Positions 8,371 through 17,243 of a DNA stretch of 64,000 bases are shown here, piece by piece. The stretch lies in assembly GCF_900104385.1 (NCBI RefSeq), contig NZ_FNJA01000010.1:1-64000 (forward strand), read 5' to 3'. The notes under the pieces are model-generated. The model ran no database searches. It was not told the DNA's origin and saw only the letters and a program-made list of their open reading frames with translations. The stretch is from Rhodoferax sp. OV413 (GTDB lineage Bacteria; Pseudomonadota; Gammaproteobacteria; Burkholderiales; Burkholderiaceae_C). Made by a program: the position numbers and the translations under genes. Numbering within the stretch: the first letter of the stretch is position 1; each line of letters starts with the position of its first letter.

Positions 8371-9936
8371 TTAGCGCAGGCGGTTCAACAGGCCGGCGGT
8401 CGAGCCGTCCAGCCCGGTCACATCGCCCGACTGCAGGCGCGGCTCGATGTCCTTGGCCAGCACCTTGCCCAGCTCCACGCCCCATTGGTCGAAGCTGTTG
8501 ATGCCCCACAGCGCGCCGCTGACGAACACGCGGTGCTCCTGCAGCGCAATCAGCGCGCCAAAGCTGGCCGGGGTCAGGTCGTCCAGCAGCAAGAAGGTGC
8601 TGGGGCGGTTGCCCGGGAAGTTGCGGTGCCCGCCGGCATCTGCCTTGCCGACCATCAACGCCTGGGCCTGCGCAACCACATTCGCCAGCAAGGTGTTATG
8701 GTGGCCGGCCAGGCTGTGGCGGGCTTTCTTGACGGCAATGAATTCGACCGGCACCACGTCCGTGCCCTGGTGCAGCATCTGGAAGTACGCGTGCTGGCCA
8801 TTGGTACCGGCTTCGCCCCACAGCACCGGGCAGGTATCGAATGGCAATGCCTGGCCTTGCATGTCCACCTGCTTGCCATTGCTCTCCATCTCCAGCTGCT
8901 GCAGATAGGCCGGCAGGCGGCGCAGCGCGCTGTGGTACGGCGCGATGCTGCGGCTAGTGAAGCCATGGAAGTTGCGGTACCAGACATCCAGCAGGCCCAG
9001 CCGGATCGGCAGGTTCTGCTCCAGCGGCGCGGTACGAAAGTGTTCGTCCATGGCCTCGGCACCGGCCAGGAAGTCGCGGAAGTTGGCCGCACCAATCGCA
9101 ATCGCCACCGGCAGGCCGATCGCCGACCACATGGAATAGCGCCCGCCCACCCAGTCCCAGAAGCCGAAGGTGGTGCTGATACCAAAGTCCTTGGCCGCCG
9201 CCACATTGGTGGTCAGTGCAGCAAAGTGGCGGGCCGTGTCGGTACCGCCCTGCGCCTCGAACCAGGCCTTGGCCGAGCGGGCGTTGGTCATGGTCTCGGT
9301 GGTGGTGAAGGTCTTGGAAGCGATCAGAAACAGCGTGCTGCCCACCTGCAGCCGCGGCAGCAGCGCCGCCAACTCATGGCCGTCGACGTTGGACACGAAG
9401 TGCATGCGCTTGGCTGGCGTGGCAAACGCATCCAGCGCCAGCGTGGCCATCAGCGGGCCCAGGTCGGAGCCGCCGATGCCGATGTTCACCACGTCGGTGA
9501 TGCCGCTGTCGGACCGGATGGTTTCGGCAAACGCCAGCATCGCATCCAGGGTGGCATGCACCTCGGCAAGTTCATTTTTGATAGCTGCTGGCGCAGGCAC
9601 TGTCTGCGTTGGAGCACTTTTTCTTAATAAAAAGTGCATGACCGCGCGGTCTTCGGTGGTGTTGATCTTGGCGCCGGCGAACATCGCGTCGCGGTGTACC
9701 TCCACCCCGGTCTGGCGCGCCAGGTCGAACAGCAGGCTCTGGGTGGCCGCGTCGATCCGGTTCTTCGACAGATCGGCGAACACATAGGGCGCGTCCTGGC
9801 TGAAGGCGGCGAAGCGGCCGGGGTCGGCGGCAAAAGCCTGGCGCAAATCCAGCGCCGCACCGGTGGCAGCGTACTGGGCCTGGAGCTGTGCCCAGGCGGG
9901 CACGTTGTCACAACGGGGGCGGTGGAATGCGTCCAT
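8371..9936 (-). CDS. pgi: Glucose-6-phosphate isomerase
   Basis: Interconverts glucose 6-phosphate and fructose 6-phosphate in the cytoplasm. 521 residues, normal for the family. Signatures: IGIGGSDLGP, SKTFTTTETMTN, GGRYSMWSAIGLP and DQWGVELGKVL near the C terminus. The ATG at 9936 has AGGAAAT upstream; the frame continues to 10347 only as a shadow of tal. It lies 23 bp downstream of tal, so tal-pgi is probably an operon feeding hexose phosphates between the pentose pathway and storage metabolism. Oddity: residues 105-121 (S-A-P-T-Q-T-V-P-A-P-A-A-I-K...) are encoded by a copy of the dispersed repeat found in many intergenic gaps of this window, read in frame. This lies in a variable loop between HFLLR and the EVHATLDAM helix, so activity is probably kept. 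Confidence 0.96.
   Translation of the reverse strand: MDAFHRPRCDNVPAWAQLQAQYAATGAALDLRQAFAADPGRFAAFSQDAPYVFADLSKNRIDAATQSLLFDLARQTGVEVHRDAMFAGAKINTTEDRAVMHFLLRKSAPTQTVPAPAAIKNELAEVHATLDAMLAFAETIRSDSGITDVVNIGIGGSDLGPLMATLALDAFATPAKRMHFVSNVDGHELAALLPRLQVGSTLFLIASKTFTTTETMTNARSAKAWFEAQGGTDTARHFAALTTNVAAAKDFGISTTFGFWDWVGGRYSMWSAIGLPVAIAIGAANFRDFLAGAEAMDEHFRTAPLEQNLPIRLGLLDVWYRNFHGFTSRSIAPYHSALRRLPAYLQQLEMESNGKQVDMQGQALPFDTCPVLWGEAGTNGQHAYFQMLHQGTDVVPVEFIAVKKARHSLAGHHNTLLANVVAQAQALMVGKADAGGHRNFPGNRPSTFLLLDDLTPASFGALIALQEHRVFVSGALWGINSFDQWGVELGKVLAKDIEPRLQSGDVTGLDGSTAGLLNRLR
9577..9622 (+). repeat. Dispersed repeat family 1, copy inside pgi
   Basis: Contains the family core ATAGCTGCTGGCGCA, a spacer, TCTGCGTTGGAG and a terminal T-run, matching the intergenic copy at 25331-25390 read on the opposite strand. 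It is embedded in frame in pgi. Plus orientation is defined as AT-rich hairpin first, T-run last. Confidence 0.75.
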
Positions 9937-9959
9937 TTTTTGATTTCCTGAGTTCCTGG

Positions 9960-10904
9960 TTAGGCCGCCAGCAGTTTGTCGAGCTTGATGGCGTCGGCCA
10001 CGAAGCCGCGGATACCTTCGGCCAGCTTTTCGGTGGCCATCGCGTCCTGGTTCAGGGCGAAGCGGAAAGCCGCCTCGTCGAGCTTGACTTCTTCCAGGTC
10101 CATGGCCTTGGCGGCTTTCGCGTCCAGCGTGCGGTTCAGCGGTGCATTGGACTCGGCCAGCAGGGCCAGCAAGTCGGGGCTGATGGTCAGCAGGTCGCAA
10201 CCGGCCAAGGCGGTGATCTGGCCCACGTTGCGGAAGCTCGCACCCATGACTTCGGTGGCAATGCCGAAGCGCTTGTAGTAGTTGTAGATCTGCGTCACCG
10301 AGATCACGCCGGGGTCGTTGGCGCCGGCCATATCGGCTTCGACCCAAGCTGCGCCGGCGGTCTTCTTGTACCAGTCGTAAATACGACCGACGAAGGGCGA
10401 GATCAGTTGCACCTTGGCCTGGCCGCAGGCCACGGCCTGGGCAAAGCTGAACAGCAGGGTGAGGTTGGTGCGGATGCCGGCTTTTTCCAGCTGGGCTGCG
10501 GCCTGGATGCCTTCCCAGGTGGAAGCCACCTTGATCAGGATGCGCTCTTTGGCAATGCCCTCGGACGCGTACATCTCGATCAGGCGCTTGCCGCGGGCCA
10601 CGGTGGCGGCGGTGTCAAAGCTCAGGCGCGCATCGACTTCGGTGGACACACGGCCCGGCACGATGGACAAGATTTCGCAGCCAAAACGCACGATCAGCCG
10701 GTCGGTGATCTCGTCCAGCGGGCGGCCGCGGTACTTGGCCACGGCCTCGGCCAGCAGCGGCTGGTAGTCGGCTTTTTGCACTGCCTTGAGGATCAGCGAT
10801 GGGTTGGTGGTGGCATCGGTGGGCAGGAACACGCCGAGCTGCTTGAAGTCGCCGGTATCGGCCACCACGGTGGTGAATTGCTTGAGGGAGTCGAGTTGGG
10901 ACAT
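9960..10904 (-). CDS. tal: Transaldolase
   Basis: 314 residues, TalB-type class I transaldolase of the non-oxidative pentose phosphate pathway; it moves a dihydroxyacetone unit between sedoheptulose 7-phosphate and glyceraldehyde 3-phosphate. The N terminus has the [10 protein letters not shown] motif and the Schiff-base Lys is K125 in [10 protein letters not shown]. The ATG at 10904 begins [10 protein letters not shown]; upstream codons of the open frame are not transaldolase-like. It is first in a tal-pgi operon. Upstream, 10905-11100 shows no gene. Confidence 0.96.
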   Translation of the reverse strand: MSQLDSLKQFTTVVADTGDFKQLGVFLPTDATTNPSLILKAVQKADYQPLLAEAVAKYRGRPLDEITDRLIVRFGCEILSIVPGRVSTEVDARLSFDTAATVARGKRLIEMYASEGIAKERILIKVASTWEGIQAAAQLEKAGIRTNLTLLFSFAQAVACGQAKVQLISPFVGRIYDWYKKTAGAAWVEADMAGANDPGVISVTQIYNYYKRFGIATEVMGASFRNVGQITALAGCDLLTISPDLLALLAESNAPLNRTLDAKAAKAMDLEEVKLDEAAFRFALNQDAMATEKLAEGIRGFVADAIKLDKLLAA

Positions 10905-11100
10905 GGTTGTCTTCAAAGTAGTCAGAACCCAAGGAGACGCGGGGTTCCTTCGCTGTAGCAAGAGCCGCACCCACGCGGTGCAAACTCTTGGATGGTACAA
11001 ACAAAACCGCCCTGCAGCGGCTGTGCGGCCATCTTTCGGGTTACGAAATCTTGCGGGCCAGCCTCCCTGCCACTGGTCCACCGGTAAGCGCCACGCAGCA
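10905..11100. other. Gene-free stretch upstream of tal
   Basis: With the adjoining repeat copy this makes about 300 bases without a gene. It must hold the tal-pgi promoter on the minus strand. A small inverted repeat (GCACC/GGTGC, 5-nt loop) lies near 10976-10990. I see no convincing HexR-like palindrome and no small gene. Confidence 0.5.
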
Positions 11101-11205
11101 CCTTCCAGAACAGCGCAGAACTGGCTCCGCCAGGCTGCTGCTGTTGCCCCCCTGCAAGGGGGTTGGCGAAAACACGAAGTGTGTAGCCTGGGGGTGTGTC
11201 AATCA
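11101..11205 (+). repeat. Dispersed repeat family 2, copy 1
   Basis: Shares with 20250-20356 and (inverted) 34510-34605 the sequence CTGGCTCCGCCAGG, the hairpin CCCCCTGCAAGGGGG, a variable CACACG-like segment and AGCCTGGGGGTGT. Its right end forms the TGA stop of the minus-strand binding-protein gene, as it does at 20354. Confidence 0.8.
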
Positions 11206-12228
11206 CCGGGGGAGCGAGTTCACGTCCTTTTCCCAGCGGGCTATCAGGCGGCGGCGCTCGGCGCTCGAGCCGTATTTGGCGTAGTCGTAGTTGATGAACT
11301 TGATCTTCTTGAAGTCGGGCACCCGCTCGTCGAGCTTGGCGCTCTTGTTGCTGGGCAGCTGGAACTGCTTGGCCGCGGCACCCATTTCCTGGGTCGACGG
11401 AGCCAGCGCCCAGTCGTAGAACTTTTTGGCGGCCTCCAGATTCCGCGCGCCCTTGATCAGGCTCATGGAGCCAATCTCGGCGCCGGTGCCGTCCGCCGGG
11501 GTCACCGTGTCCACCGGAAAGCCCTGCATCCTCTCGCCCGGCGCGTCGTGCACAAAGCTGATGGAGATGGCGGTTTCGCCGCGTGCCACCGCCTTGATCG
11601 GGCCGGTGCCAGAGCGGGCGTACTGGCTGACGTTCTGGTGCAAGCCCTTCAGGTAGTCAAAAGCCTTGTCCTCGCCCATCAGCTGCACCAGGGTGGCGAT
11701 CATGGTGTAGGCCGTGCCGCTGGAGGCCGGGTTCGCCACCTGGATCTCGCCCTTGTATTCGGGCTTGAGCAGGTCGGCCCAGGTCTTGGGAATGGGCAGC
11801 TTCTTCTTGGCGACCAGCTCGGTGTTGTAGCCAAAACCCAAGGGCCCCGAATAAATGCCCACGGTCTTGTAGCCCGACTGCTGGGCCTGCTGCTGGGCCC
11901 AGGGATGGAGCTGGGCCAGCAGCGGCGATTTGTACTCCAGGCTCAGGTTCTGCTCGGCGGCCTGCAGATGCGGGTCGCCGGTGCCGCCGAACCACAGGTC
12001 GGTCTTGGGGTTTTCTTTCTCGGCCGTCAGCTGGGCCAGGGCTTCGCCCGAGCCTTTGAGCGACATATTCACCTTGACCCCGGTGGTCCGCGCATACACG
12101 GTAGACAGCATGCTGCACCACTCGGCCTGCACCGAACAGATGATGTTGACCTGCCCCTGGGCCATGGCACCAACCGGTACGCCCATCGCCAAGGCAGCCA
12201 CGGCTACAGCCCAAATAGTTTGTTTCAT
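11203..12228 (-). CDS. ABC transporter substrate-binding protein, Fe(III)/AfuA-like
   Basis: 341-residue periplasmic binding protein of the FbpA/AfuA type. Signal peptide MKQTIWAVAVAALAMGVPVG...AMA, cleavage before QGQVN. The mature part has KGSGEALAQL, DLWFGGTGDP, YSGPLGFGYNTEL and FVHDAPGE. It is colinear and gap-free with the binding protein at 46605-47630, about three quarters identical by eye, and both are 341 residues. No permease or ATPase lies beside it, so it probably feeds the transporter at 45.5-51.0 kb or an unseen one. The substrate is not fixed by sequence: ferric iron is the family default, but phosphonate or other anions are possible. It stands divergent from zwf and is followed by repeat family 2, which supplies its stop. 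Confidence 0.85.
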   Translation of the reverse strand: MKQTIWAVAVAALAMGVPVGAMAQGQVNIICSVQAEWCSMLSTVYARTTGVKVNMSLKGSGEALAQLTAEKENPKTDLWFGGTGDPHLQAAEQNLSLEYKSPLLAQLHPWAQQQAQQSGYKTVGIYSGPLGFGYNTELVAKKKLPIPKTWADLLKPEYKGEIQVANPASSGTAYTMIATLVQLMGEDKAFDYLKGLHQNVSQYARSGTGPIKAVARGETAISISFVHDAPGERMQGFPVDTVTPADGTGAEIGSMSLIKGARNLEAAKKFYDWALAPSTQEMGAAAKQFQLPSNKSAKLDERVPDFKKIKFINYDYAKYGSSAERRRLIARWEKDVNSLPR

Positions 12229-12352
12229 AGAGACCCAAGAGTAACTAGATTACCAACCCAGCTTATCCTGCAGTTTGAAAGCGCCACAAGCGGGAAAACA
12301 CCAAGTAAACTGGCCGGAAAAAGTATTTTTAGCGGCTGCATTTGCAAAAACC

Positions 12353-12367
12353 TGAAACTAAGTTACA
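12353..12367. promoter_or_regulatory. Candidate HexR operator upstream of zwf
   Basis: The 15-mer TGAAACTAAGTTACA is a palindrome around its centre with one mismatch (TGTAAC on the reverse strand against TGAAAC). It resembles the published HexR site form TGTARTTNNAYTACA. It lies 33 bp before the zwf ATG, and hexR is the next gene, as expected for autoregulated control. The match is by eye only. Confidence 0.45.
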
Positions 12368-12399
12368 TTGTCGATCATCATTTTGGATGCACCTTCCCC

Positions 12400-13860
12400 A
12401 TGAGCTTTGATCTAGTCCTTTTCGGCGGCACCGGCGACCTCGCTTGGCGCAAACTGATGCCCGCCCTGTTCCAGTCTTTCCGCCACGGCACCCTGCCCGA
12501 AGGCGGCCGCATCATCGGCGTAGGCCGCGACAACCTGAGCCACGACCAGTACCGCGAACTCATCAAGTCGCGCTTTGACAGCGTCGAAGGCGCCAAGCGC
12601 CCGAACGCCGAAGAGTTCGCACGCTTCGCCGCCCTGCTGGAATTCCAGCGCATGGACCTGTCCATGCCCGGCGACTACGCCACCCTGGCCGCCACGCTCA
12701 CAGAACGCAACGCCGACTCGGTAGTGATGTACGTGGCCACCGCGCCCGGCCTGTTCACCACCGTCTGCGAACAGCTGGCTGCCGCCGGCCTGAACACCGA
12801 CAAGACCCGCATCGTGCTGGAAAAGCCGTTGGGCCACGACCTTGCCTCAAACCGCGCGATCAACGAAACCGTGCGCCGCTGCTTCAAGGAAAACCAGGTT
12901 TTCCGCATCGACCATTACCTGGGCAAGCCTTCGGTACAAAACCTGTTTGCGCTGCGCTTTGGCAACGCCTTGTTCGAGCCGCTGTGGAAGCGCGAGCACA
13001 TCGCCAACATCCAGATCACCATTGCCGAAGACCTGGGCGTGGAAAAGCGCGGTGCCTTCTACGAAAACACCGGCGCGCTGCGCGACATGGTGCAAAACCA
13101 TGCGCTGCAATTGCTGTGCGCCATCGGCATGGAGCCGCCGATCAACTCGCACGCCGATGCGATCCGCGACGAAAAGCTCAAGGTCTTGCGCTCGCTCAAG
13201 CCCTGGACGGCCGAGACCTTGTCGCAGCACGTGATCCGCGGCCAGTACAGCGCCGGCAAGTCGGGCAGCTCGAAGGTGCCGGGCTACCGCGAAGAGCTGG
13301 GCGTGAGCCCCGACAGCCAGACCGAAACCTTTGTCGCACTGCGCACCGAAATCGCCAACTGGCGCTGGGCCGGCGTACCCTTCTACATCCGCACCGGCAA
13401 ACGCCTGGCCGGACGCGACGCGCACATCGTGGTCAACTTCCACCAGACGCCGCACCCGATCTTCAACGCGCCGGTCGGCGCCGCGAACCGCCTGGTGATC
13501 AATTTGCAACCCAAGGACGGGCTGGAACTGCACCTGCTGGCGCAAGCCCAGGGCAACCGCAGCCGCTCGGCCAGCCAGTCGCTGGCGCCGGTGCAGCTGG
13601 ACCTGGACTTCGACAAGCGCTTCGGCTCCGAGCGCGTGGGCGCCTACGAGCGCCTGCTGCTCGACGTGCTCGACGGCCGCCTGAACCTGTTTGTGCGCAG
13701 CGACGAGCAAGAAGAAGCCTGGCGCTGGGTCGAGCCCATCATCGAACACTGGAAGAACGACGCCGCCGGCCCACGCCCCTACGTGGCTGGCACCTGGGGG
13801 CCCAGCGCCTCCAGCGCGATGATTGCCCGTGATGGCTACTGCTGGAGCGAAGAGAGTTAA
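12400..13860 (+). CDS. zwf: Glucose-6-phosphate 1-dehydrogenase
   Basis: 486 residues. Oxidises glucose 6-phosphate to 6-phosphogluconolactone with NAD(P)+, the entry to the oxidative pentose phosphate and Entner-Doudoroff routes. Nucleotide-binding FGGTGDLAWRKLMPALF at the N terminus, EKPLG (141-145) and the active-site DHYLGK (171-176). The ATG at 12400 starts exactly at the family N terminus (MSFDLVLFGG); the long upstream extension of the frame is not coding. No strong ribosome site is visible. hexR begins 6 nt after its stop, so zwf-hexR is an operon, with a candidate HexR box upstream. Confidence 0.96.
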   Translation: MSFDLVLFGGTGDLAWRKLMPALFQSFRHGTLPEGGRIIGVGRDNLSHDQYRELIKSRFDSVEGAKRPNAEEFARFAALLEFQRMDLSMPGDYATLAATLTERNADSVVMYVATAPGLFTTVCEQLAAAGLNTDKTRIVLEKPLGHDLASNRAINETVRRCFKENQVFRIDHYLGKPSVQNLFALRFGNALFEPLWKREHIANIQITIAEDLGVEKRGAFYENTGALRDMVQNHALQLLCAIGMEPPINSHADAIRDEKLKVLRSLKPWTAETLSQHVIRGQYSAGKSGSSKVPGYREELGVSPDSQTETFVALRTEIANWRWAGVPFYIRTGKRLAGRDAHIVVNFHQTPHPIFNAPVGAANRLVINLQPKDGLELHLLAQAQGNRSRSASQSLAPVQLDLDFDKRFGSERVGAYERLLLDVLDGRLNLFVRSDEQEEAWRWVEPIIEHWKNDAAGPRPYVAGTWGPSASSAMIARDGYCWSEES

Positions 13861-13866
13861 AAAATC

Positions 13867-14715
13867 ATGCTAGACCGCATCAAAGCTTCCCTTTCGTCGC
13901 TAGCCCCGGCCGAGCAGCGCGTGGGCAAGCTGGTGCTGACCGACCCGCGCGCCTTTGCCAACCTGCCTGTCAGCGAGCTGTCCGACCGGGCCCACGTCAG
14001 CAAGCCCACCGTGGTGCGCTTCTGCCGCAGCATGGGCTATGACGGCCTGAGTGACTTCAAGCTCAAGCTGGCCGGCAGCGTGAGCGAGGGCGTGCCCTTC
14101 ATCCACCGCAGTGTGGACGTGGACGACAAGACCAGCGATGTGATGGTCAAGGTGATCGACAACACCGTCGCCGCCTTCCTCAAATACCGCAACGAAGCCA
14201 GCACCAGCGCGCTGGAAAAAGCCGCCGAAACCCTGGCCGCCACCTACAAGACCGGCAAGCGCATCGAGTTCTACGGCGCCGGCAATTCCGGCATCGTGGC
14301 GCAGGACGCGCAGCACAAATTTTTCCGCCTGGGCGTGCACACCATTGCCTACAGCGACGGCCACATGCAGGTGATGAGCGCGTCCATGCTGGACCCGGGC
14401 GACTGCGTGGTGATCATCTCCAACTCGGGCCGCACCCGCGACCTGATGGACGCCTGCGACATCGCGCGCAAGAACGGCGCGACCACCATCGTCATCACCA
14501 CCAGCGGCTCGCCTCTGGCATCCGCCGGCCACATCCACCTGGCCGCCAACCACCCCGAAGGCTACGAGCGCTACAGCCCCATGGTGTCGCGCCTGCTGCA
14601 TCTGATGATCATCGACATCCTCGCCACCTGCGTGGCGCTGCGCATCGGCGGCGAGCACCTGACGCCCAAGCTGCAGGAAATCAAGAACAACCTGCGCAAC
14701 AAGCGCTACACCTGA
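13867..14715 (+). CDS. hexR: HexR-type RpiR-family transcriptional regulator
   Basis: 282 residues. N-terminal RpiR helix-turn-helix (about residues 1-75; SELSDRAHVSKPTVVRFCRSMG) and a SIS phosphosugar-binding domain (about 120-260; GAGNSGIVAQDA, ISNSGRTRDL). HexR represses central carbon genes such as zwf and is relieved by 2-keto-3-deoxy-6-phosphogluconate. Placement 6 nt after zwf fits that role, and the candidate operator at 12353-12367 would give autoregulation. Confidence 0.92.
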   Translation: MLDRIKASLSSLAPAEQRVGKLVLTDPRAFANLPVSELSDRAHVSKPTVVRFCRSMGYDGLSDFKLKLAGSVSEGVPFIHRSVDVDDKTSDVMVKVIDNTVAAFLKYRNEASTSALEKAAETLAATYKTGKRIEFYGAGNSGIVAQDAQHKFFRLGVHTIAYSDGHMQVMSASMLDPGDCVVIISNSGRTRDLMDACDIARKNGATTIVITTSGSPLASAGHIHLAANHPEGYERYSPMVSRLLHLMIIDILATCVALRIGGEHLTPKLQEIKNNLRNKRYT

Positions 14716-14726
14716 TCTTCATGCAC

Positions 14727-14784
14727 AAAAACAGGGCCTAGCGCAGCATCCACATGCGCCAGCAGCTATTGATTCAATAGCAAA
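14727..14784 (-). repeat. Dispersed repeat family 1, copy b
   Basis: Family 1 copy in minus orientation: A-run, GGCCTAGCGCA, spacer, TGCGCCAGCAGCTATT, and an AT-rich hairpin ending AATAGCAAA. It lies between convergent hexR and the epimerase gene, and supplies that gene's last codons and TAG stop (14768-14766). Confidence 0.85.
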
Positions 14785-15770
14785 CCTGATTCCACCCCGG
14801 CCACCGGCAAACAGCCCAGCCCCTCCAGCGTCGCCTCCACCGCCGCATCCAGCGCGGTATGCGGCTCGCGCCCCAGCACATCTACCAGCTTGCCGTTATC
14901 CAGCCGCACTGGTTGCTGCCACAGATAGCGCATTTCCTGCATCTCGCGCAGCGTTTCCACGAAGGGCGAAGCCAACCGCAGCAGCCACCAGGGGAAAGCC
15001 GCCTCCCGCGCAGTAGCCCCCGTACGCCGGGCCACCACCCGGCAGATCGCCTCGGCCATCTGGCTGCCATCGGCATCCCAGTGGCCACCAAAGTGGAAGC
15101 TCGCAAACGCATCCAGGGTTTCGCGCCGCGCTAGCAAGGCGACCATGGTCCGAGCCACATCCGGCAGATAAGCCCACTGGTGGCCCACGCCGACGCGGCC
15201 CGGATTGCTGACGCTGCGCACCGCCAGCCCCGGCTTCACCAGCCCCTGGGCAAACCAGTTATTGCCAGCCTGCGGGCCAAAGAAGTCGCCCGCCCGCACG
15301 ACCAGCACCCGCGCGCCCTGCTGGCTGGCGGCCTGCAGGCGCTGCTCCATTGCCACCCGGATCGCGCCCTTGCGCGTCACCGGCTGCTGGGGCGAGGTCT
15401 CGGTCAGCAGCGGAAACGCGTCCGGCCCGTAGTTGTAGACCGTGCCGGGCAGCACGATGGTGGCGCGCTCAGCCTTGGCGGCGGCGATGGTGTTGTCCAG
15501 CATGGGCAGCACCAGCTCGGCCCAGCGGCGGTAGCCGGGCGGGTTCACCGCATGCACGATGACGCCGCAGCCCTGGGCCGCGGCCAGCACATCGGCCCGC
15601 TCCATGGCGTCGCCACGCAGCCACTGGATGCCGTCCTTCAACGCACCGGCCGCCGGCACGCTGCGTTGCATGGCGCGTACCGTCCAGCCGGCGTCGCGCA
15701 GCTGGTGGGCCATTTCGCCGCCTATGCCGCCGGTCGCGCCGAGAACCAAAACTGTCTGCTTGCTGTCCAT
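14766..15770 (-). CDS. NAD(P)-binding epimerase-type (extended SDR) protein
   Basis: 334 residues, atypical/extended SDR fold. N-terminal Rossmann motif LGATGGIGG (residues 9-17), then RGDAMERADV and a VYNYGPDAFPL region; an atypical active site is likely. ATG 15770 has a good GGAG site 6 nt upstream (GGAGCACCTCATG). Close relatives are often annotated as nucleoside-diphosphate-sugar epimerases, but the substrate is unknown. The C terminus (LLLNQ) and stop come from a dispersed repeat. A LysR regulator is divergent across a 94-bp gap and probably controls it. Confidence 0.8.
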   Translation of the reverse strand: MDSKQTVLVLGATGGIGGEMAHQLRDAGWTVRAMQRSVPAAGALKDGIQWLRGDAMERADVLAAAQGCGVIVHAVNPPGYRRWAELVLPMLDNTIAAAKAERATIVLPGTVYNYGPDAFPLLTETSPQQPVTRKGAIRVAMEQRLQAASQQGARVLVVRAGDFFGPQAGNNWFAQGLVKPGLAVRSVSNPGRVGVGHQWAYLPDVARTMVALLARRETLDAFASFHFGGHWDADGSQMAEAICRVVARRTGATAREAAFPWWLLRLASPFVETLREMQEMRYLWQQPVRLDNGKLVDVLGREPHTALDAAVEATLEGLGCLPVAGVESGLLLNQ

Positions 15771-15864
15771 GAGGTGCTCCAAAAAAGTGGTGATGGGGCG
15801 ATTCTGGAAGCTGCGGCGTTCAAATGGAATTACCCAACATGCACCATCGGCTATACATTTATGC

Positions 15865-16755
15865 ATGGCAACCGATATTGGCTGGGAACTCTACCGCTCG
15901 TTTTTAGGCGTCTTGCAGGAAGGTTCGCTGTCCGGCGCCGCCCGCGCGCTGGGCGTGGCCCAGCCGACGGTGGGCCGGCACATTGCGGCGCTGGAAAAAG
16001 CCTTGAAGCTGCCCTTGTTCACCCGCTCCCAGGCCGGCCTGCTGCCCACCGAGGCCGCGCTGGCCTTGCGCAGCGACGCCGAAGCCATGGCCAGCACGGC
16101 GGCCGCCCTGCAGCGCACCGCCGCCAGCCAGGGCGCAGGCGTGCGCGGCACGGTGCGGATCACGGCCAGCGAAATCATTGGCGTGGAGGTGCTGCCGCCC
16201 ATCCTGACCCGCCTGCGCGCCCAGTACCCCGACTTGAAAATCGAGCTGCTGCTGAGCAACCGCGTGCAAGACCTGCTGCACCGCGAGGCCGACATCGCCG
16301 TGCGCATGCTGCGGCCTCAGCAAGAGCTGCTGGTGGCGCGCCGCATCGGCCAGGTCGAGCTGGGCCTGCACGCCCACCAGCGCTACCTGGAGCAGCACGG
16401 CACACCGCGCAGCCTGGCCGACCTGGCGCAGCACGCGCTGATCGGCTTCGACACCGAAACCCCGTTTATCCGTAGCGTCGGCAAGTCCTTACGGGGCGTG
16501 TTCAAGCGCGACAACTTTGCGCTGCGCAGCGACAGCGACCTCGCGCACTGGGCGCTGATACAGGCCGGCGCCGGCATCGGCATCTGCCAGGTGGCGCTGG
16601 CCCGGCACAAGCCAGAGCTGCAGCGGCTGCTGCCCGAGCAGGTCGCCCTGCCGCTGGAGACCTGGATCACCATGCACGAGAACCTGCGCCACAGTCCGCG
16701 CTGCCGCGCCACCTTTGATGCGCTGGTCGAGGGGCTGCAGCAACACATCGCGTAG
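15865..16755 (+). CDS. LysR-family transcriptional regulator
   Basis: 296 residues. Winged HTH at residues 1-60 (GSLSGAARALGVAQPTVGRHIAALEKAL), followed by the periplasmic-binding-like effector domain (GTVRITASEIIGVEVLPPIL..., VARRIGQVELGLHAH). ATG 15865 (MATDIGWELY) is chosen; the frame extends upstream into the divergent gene as shadow. Divergent arrangement suggests it controls the epimerase gene at 14766-15770. The effector is unknown. Confidence 0.9.
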   Translation: MATDIGWELYRSFLGVLQEGSLSGAARALGVAQPTVGRHIAALEKALKLPLFTRSQAGLLPTEAALALRSDAEAMASTAAALQRTAASQGAGVRGTVRITASEIIGVEVLPPILTRLRAQYPDLKIELLLSNRVQDLLHREADIAVRMLRPQQELLVARRIGQVELGLHAHQRYLEQHGTPRSLADLAQHALIGFDTETPFIRSVGKSLRGVFKRDNFALRSDSDLAHWALIQAGAGIGICQVALARHKPELQRLLPEQVALPLETWITMHENLRHSPRCRATFDALVEGLQQHIA

Positions 16756-16787
16756 AGTGGTGCATCCTTTTTTTGACGGAAATCCCC

Positions 16788-17165
16788 ATGAACCAAGAGC
16801 TGTTTGACCAAGGCCTGAAAACCCGCCGCGAGGTGCTGGGCGCCGAGTATGTGGACGCCGCCATCCAGAACGCCGACGACTTCAACCGCGACATGCAGGA
16901 GCTGGTCACCCAGTACGCCTGGGGCGAGATCTGGAACCGCCCAGGCCTGGACCGCAAGACCCGCAGCCTGCTGAACCTGGCCATGCTGACCGCGCTGAAC
17001 CGCCCGCACGAACTGAAGCTGCACCTGCGCGGCGCGCTGACCAACGGCGTCAGCAAGGACGAGATCAAGGAAGTGTTCCTGCAAACCGCTGTCTACTGCG
17101 GCGCACCCGCGGCCATCGACAGCTTCCGCACCGCCAAAGAGGTATTCAAGGAACTGGGCGTTTGA
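16788..17165 (+). CDS. Carboxymuconolactone decarboxylase family protein (PcaC-like)
   Basis: 125 residues, about the length of 4-carboxymuconolactone decarboxylase. The core (GEIWNRPGLDRKTRSLLNLA, then LKLHLRGALTNGVSKDEIKE and YCGAPAAIDSF) resembles PcaC closely. That enzyme decarboxylates 4-carboxymuconolactone in the protocatechuate pathway. No other pca gene is in the window, so the pathway role is open. ATG 16788 with GACGGA upstream is preferred over a TTG at 16773. It lies 32 nt behind the LysR gene and may be co-transcribed. Confidence 0.75.
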   Translation: MNQELFDQGLKTRREVLGAEYVDAAIQNADDFNRDMQELVTQYAWGEIWNRPGLDRKTRSLLNLAMLTALNRPHELKLHLRGALTNGVSKDEIKEVFLQTAVYCGAPAAIDSFRTAKEVFKELGV

Positions 17166-17186
17166 CTCTGGCCCGCCGCTTTAGAT

Positions 17187-17243
17187 AAAAAACGGCCTCC
17201 GGCGCAAATTCCACCAGCGCAAGCAGCTATTCTTTTAATAGCT
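17187..17243 (-). repeat. Dispersed repeat family 1, copy c
   Basis: A-run, GGCCTCCGGCGCA, spacer, CAGCGCAAGCAGCTATT and an AT hairpin ending AATAGC. It fills the gap between two convergent genes and abuts the TAA stop of the XRE-cupin gene. On the minus strand it ends in a T-run and could act as a terminator. Confidence 0.85.

Noticed and set aside
10786-12399. 538-codon upstream extension of the zwf frame
   Set aside because: It overlaps the binding-protein gene on the other strand and shows no domain; zwf homology begins at the ATG at 12400.
15771-15864. LysR binding box in the epimerase-LysR gap
   Set aside because: Distant ATGCA/TGCAT arms are visible, but no T-N11-A dyad at the expected position that I could defend.
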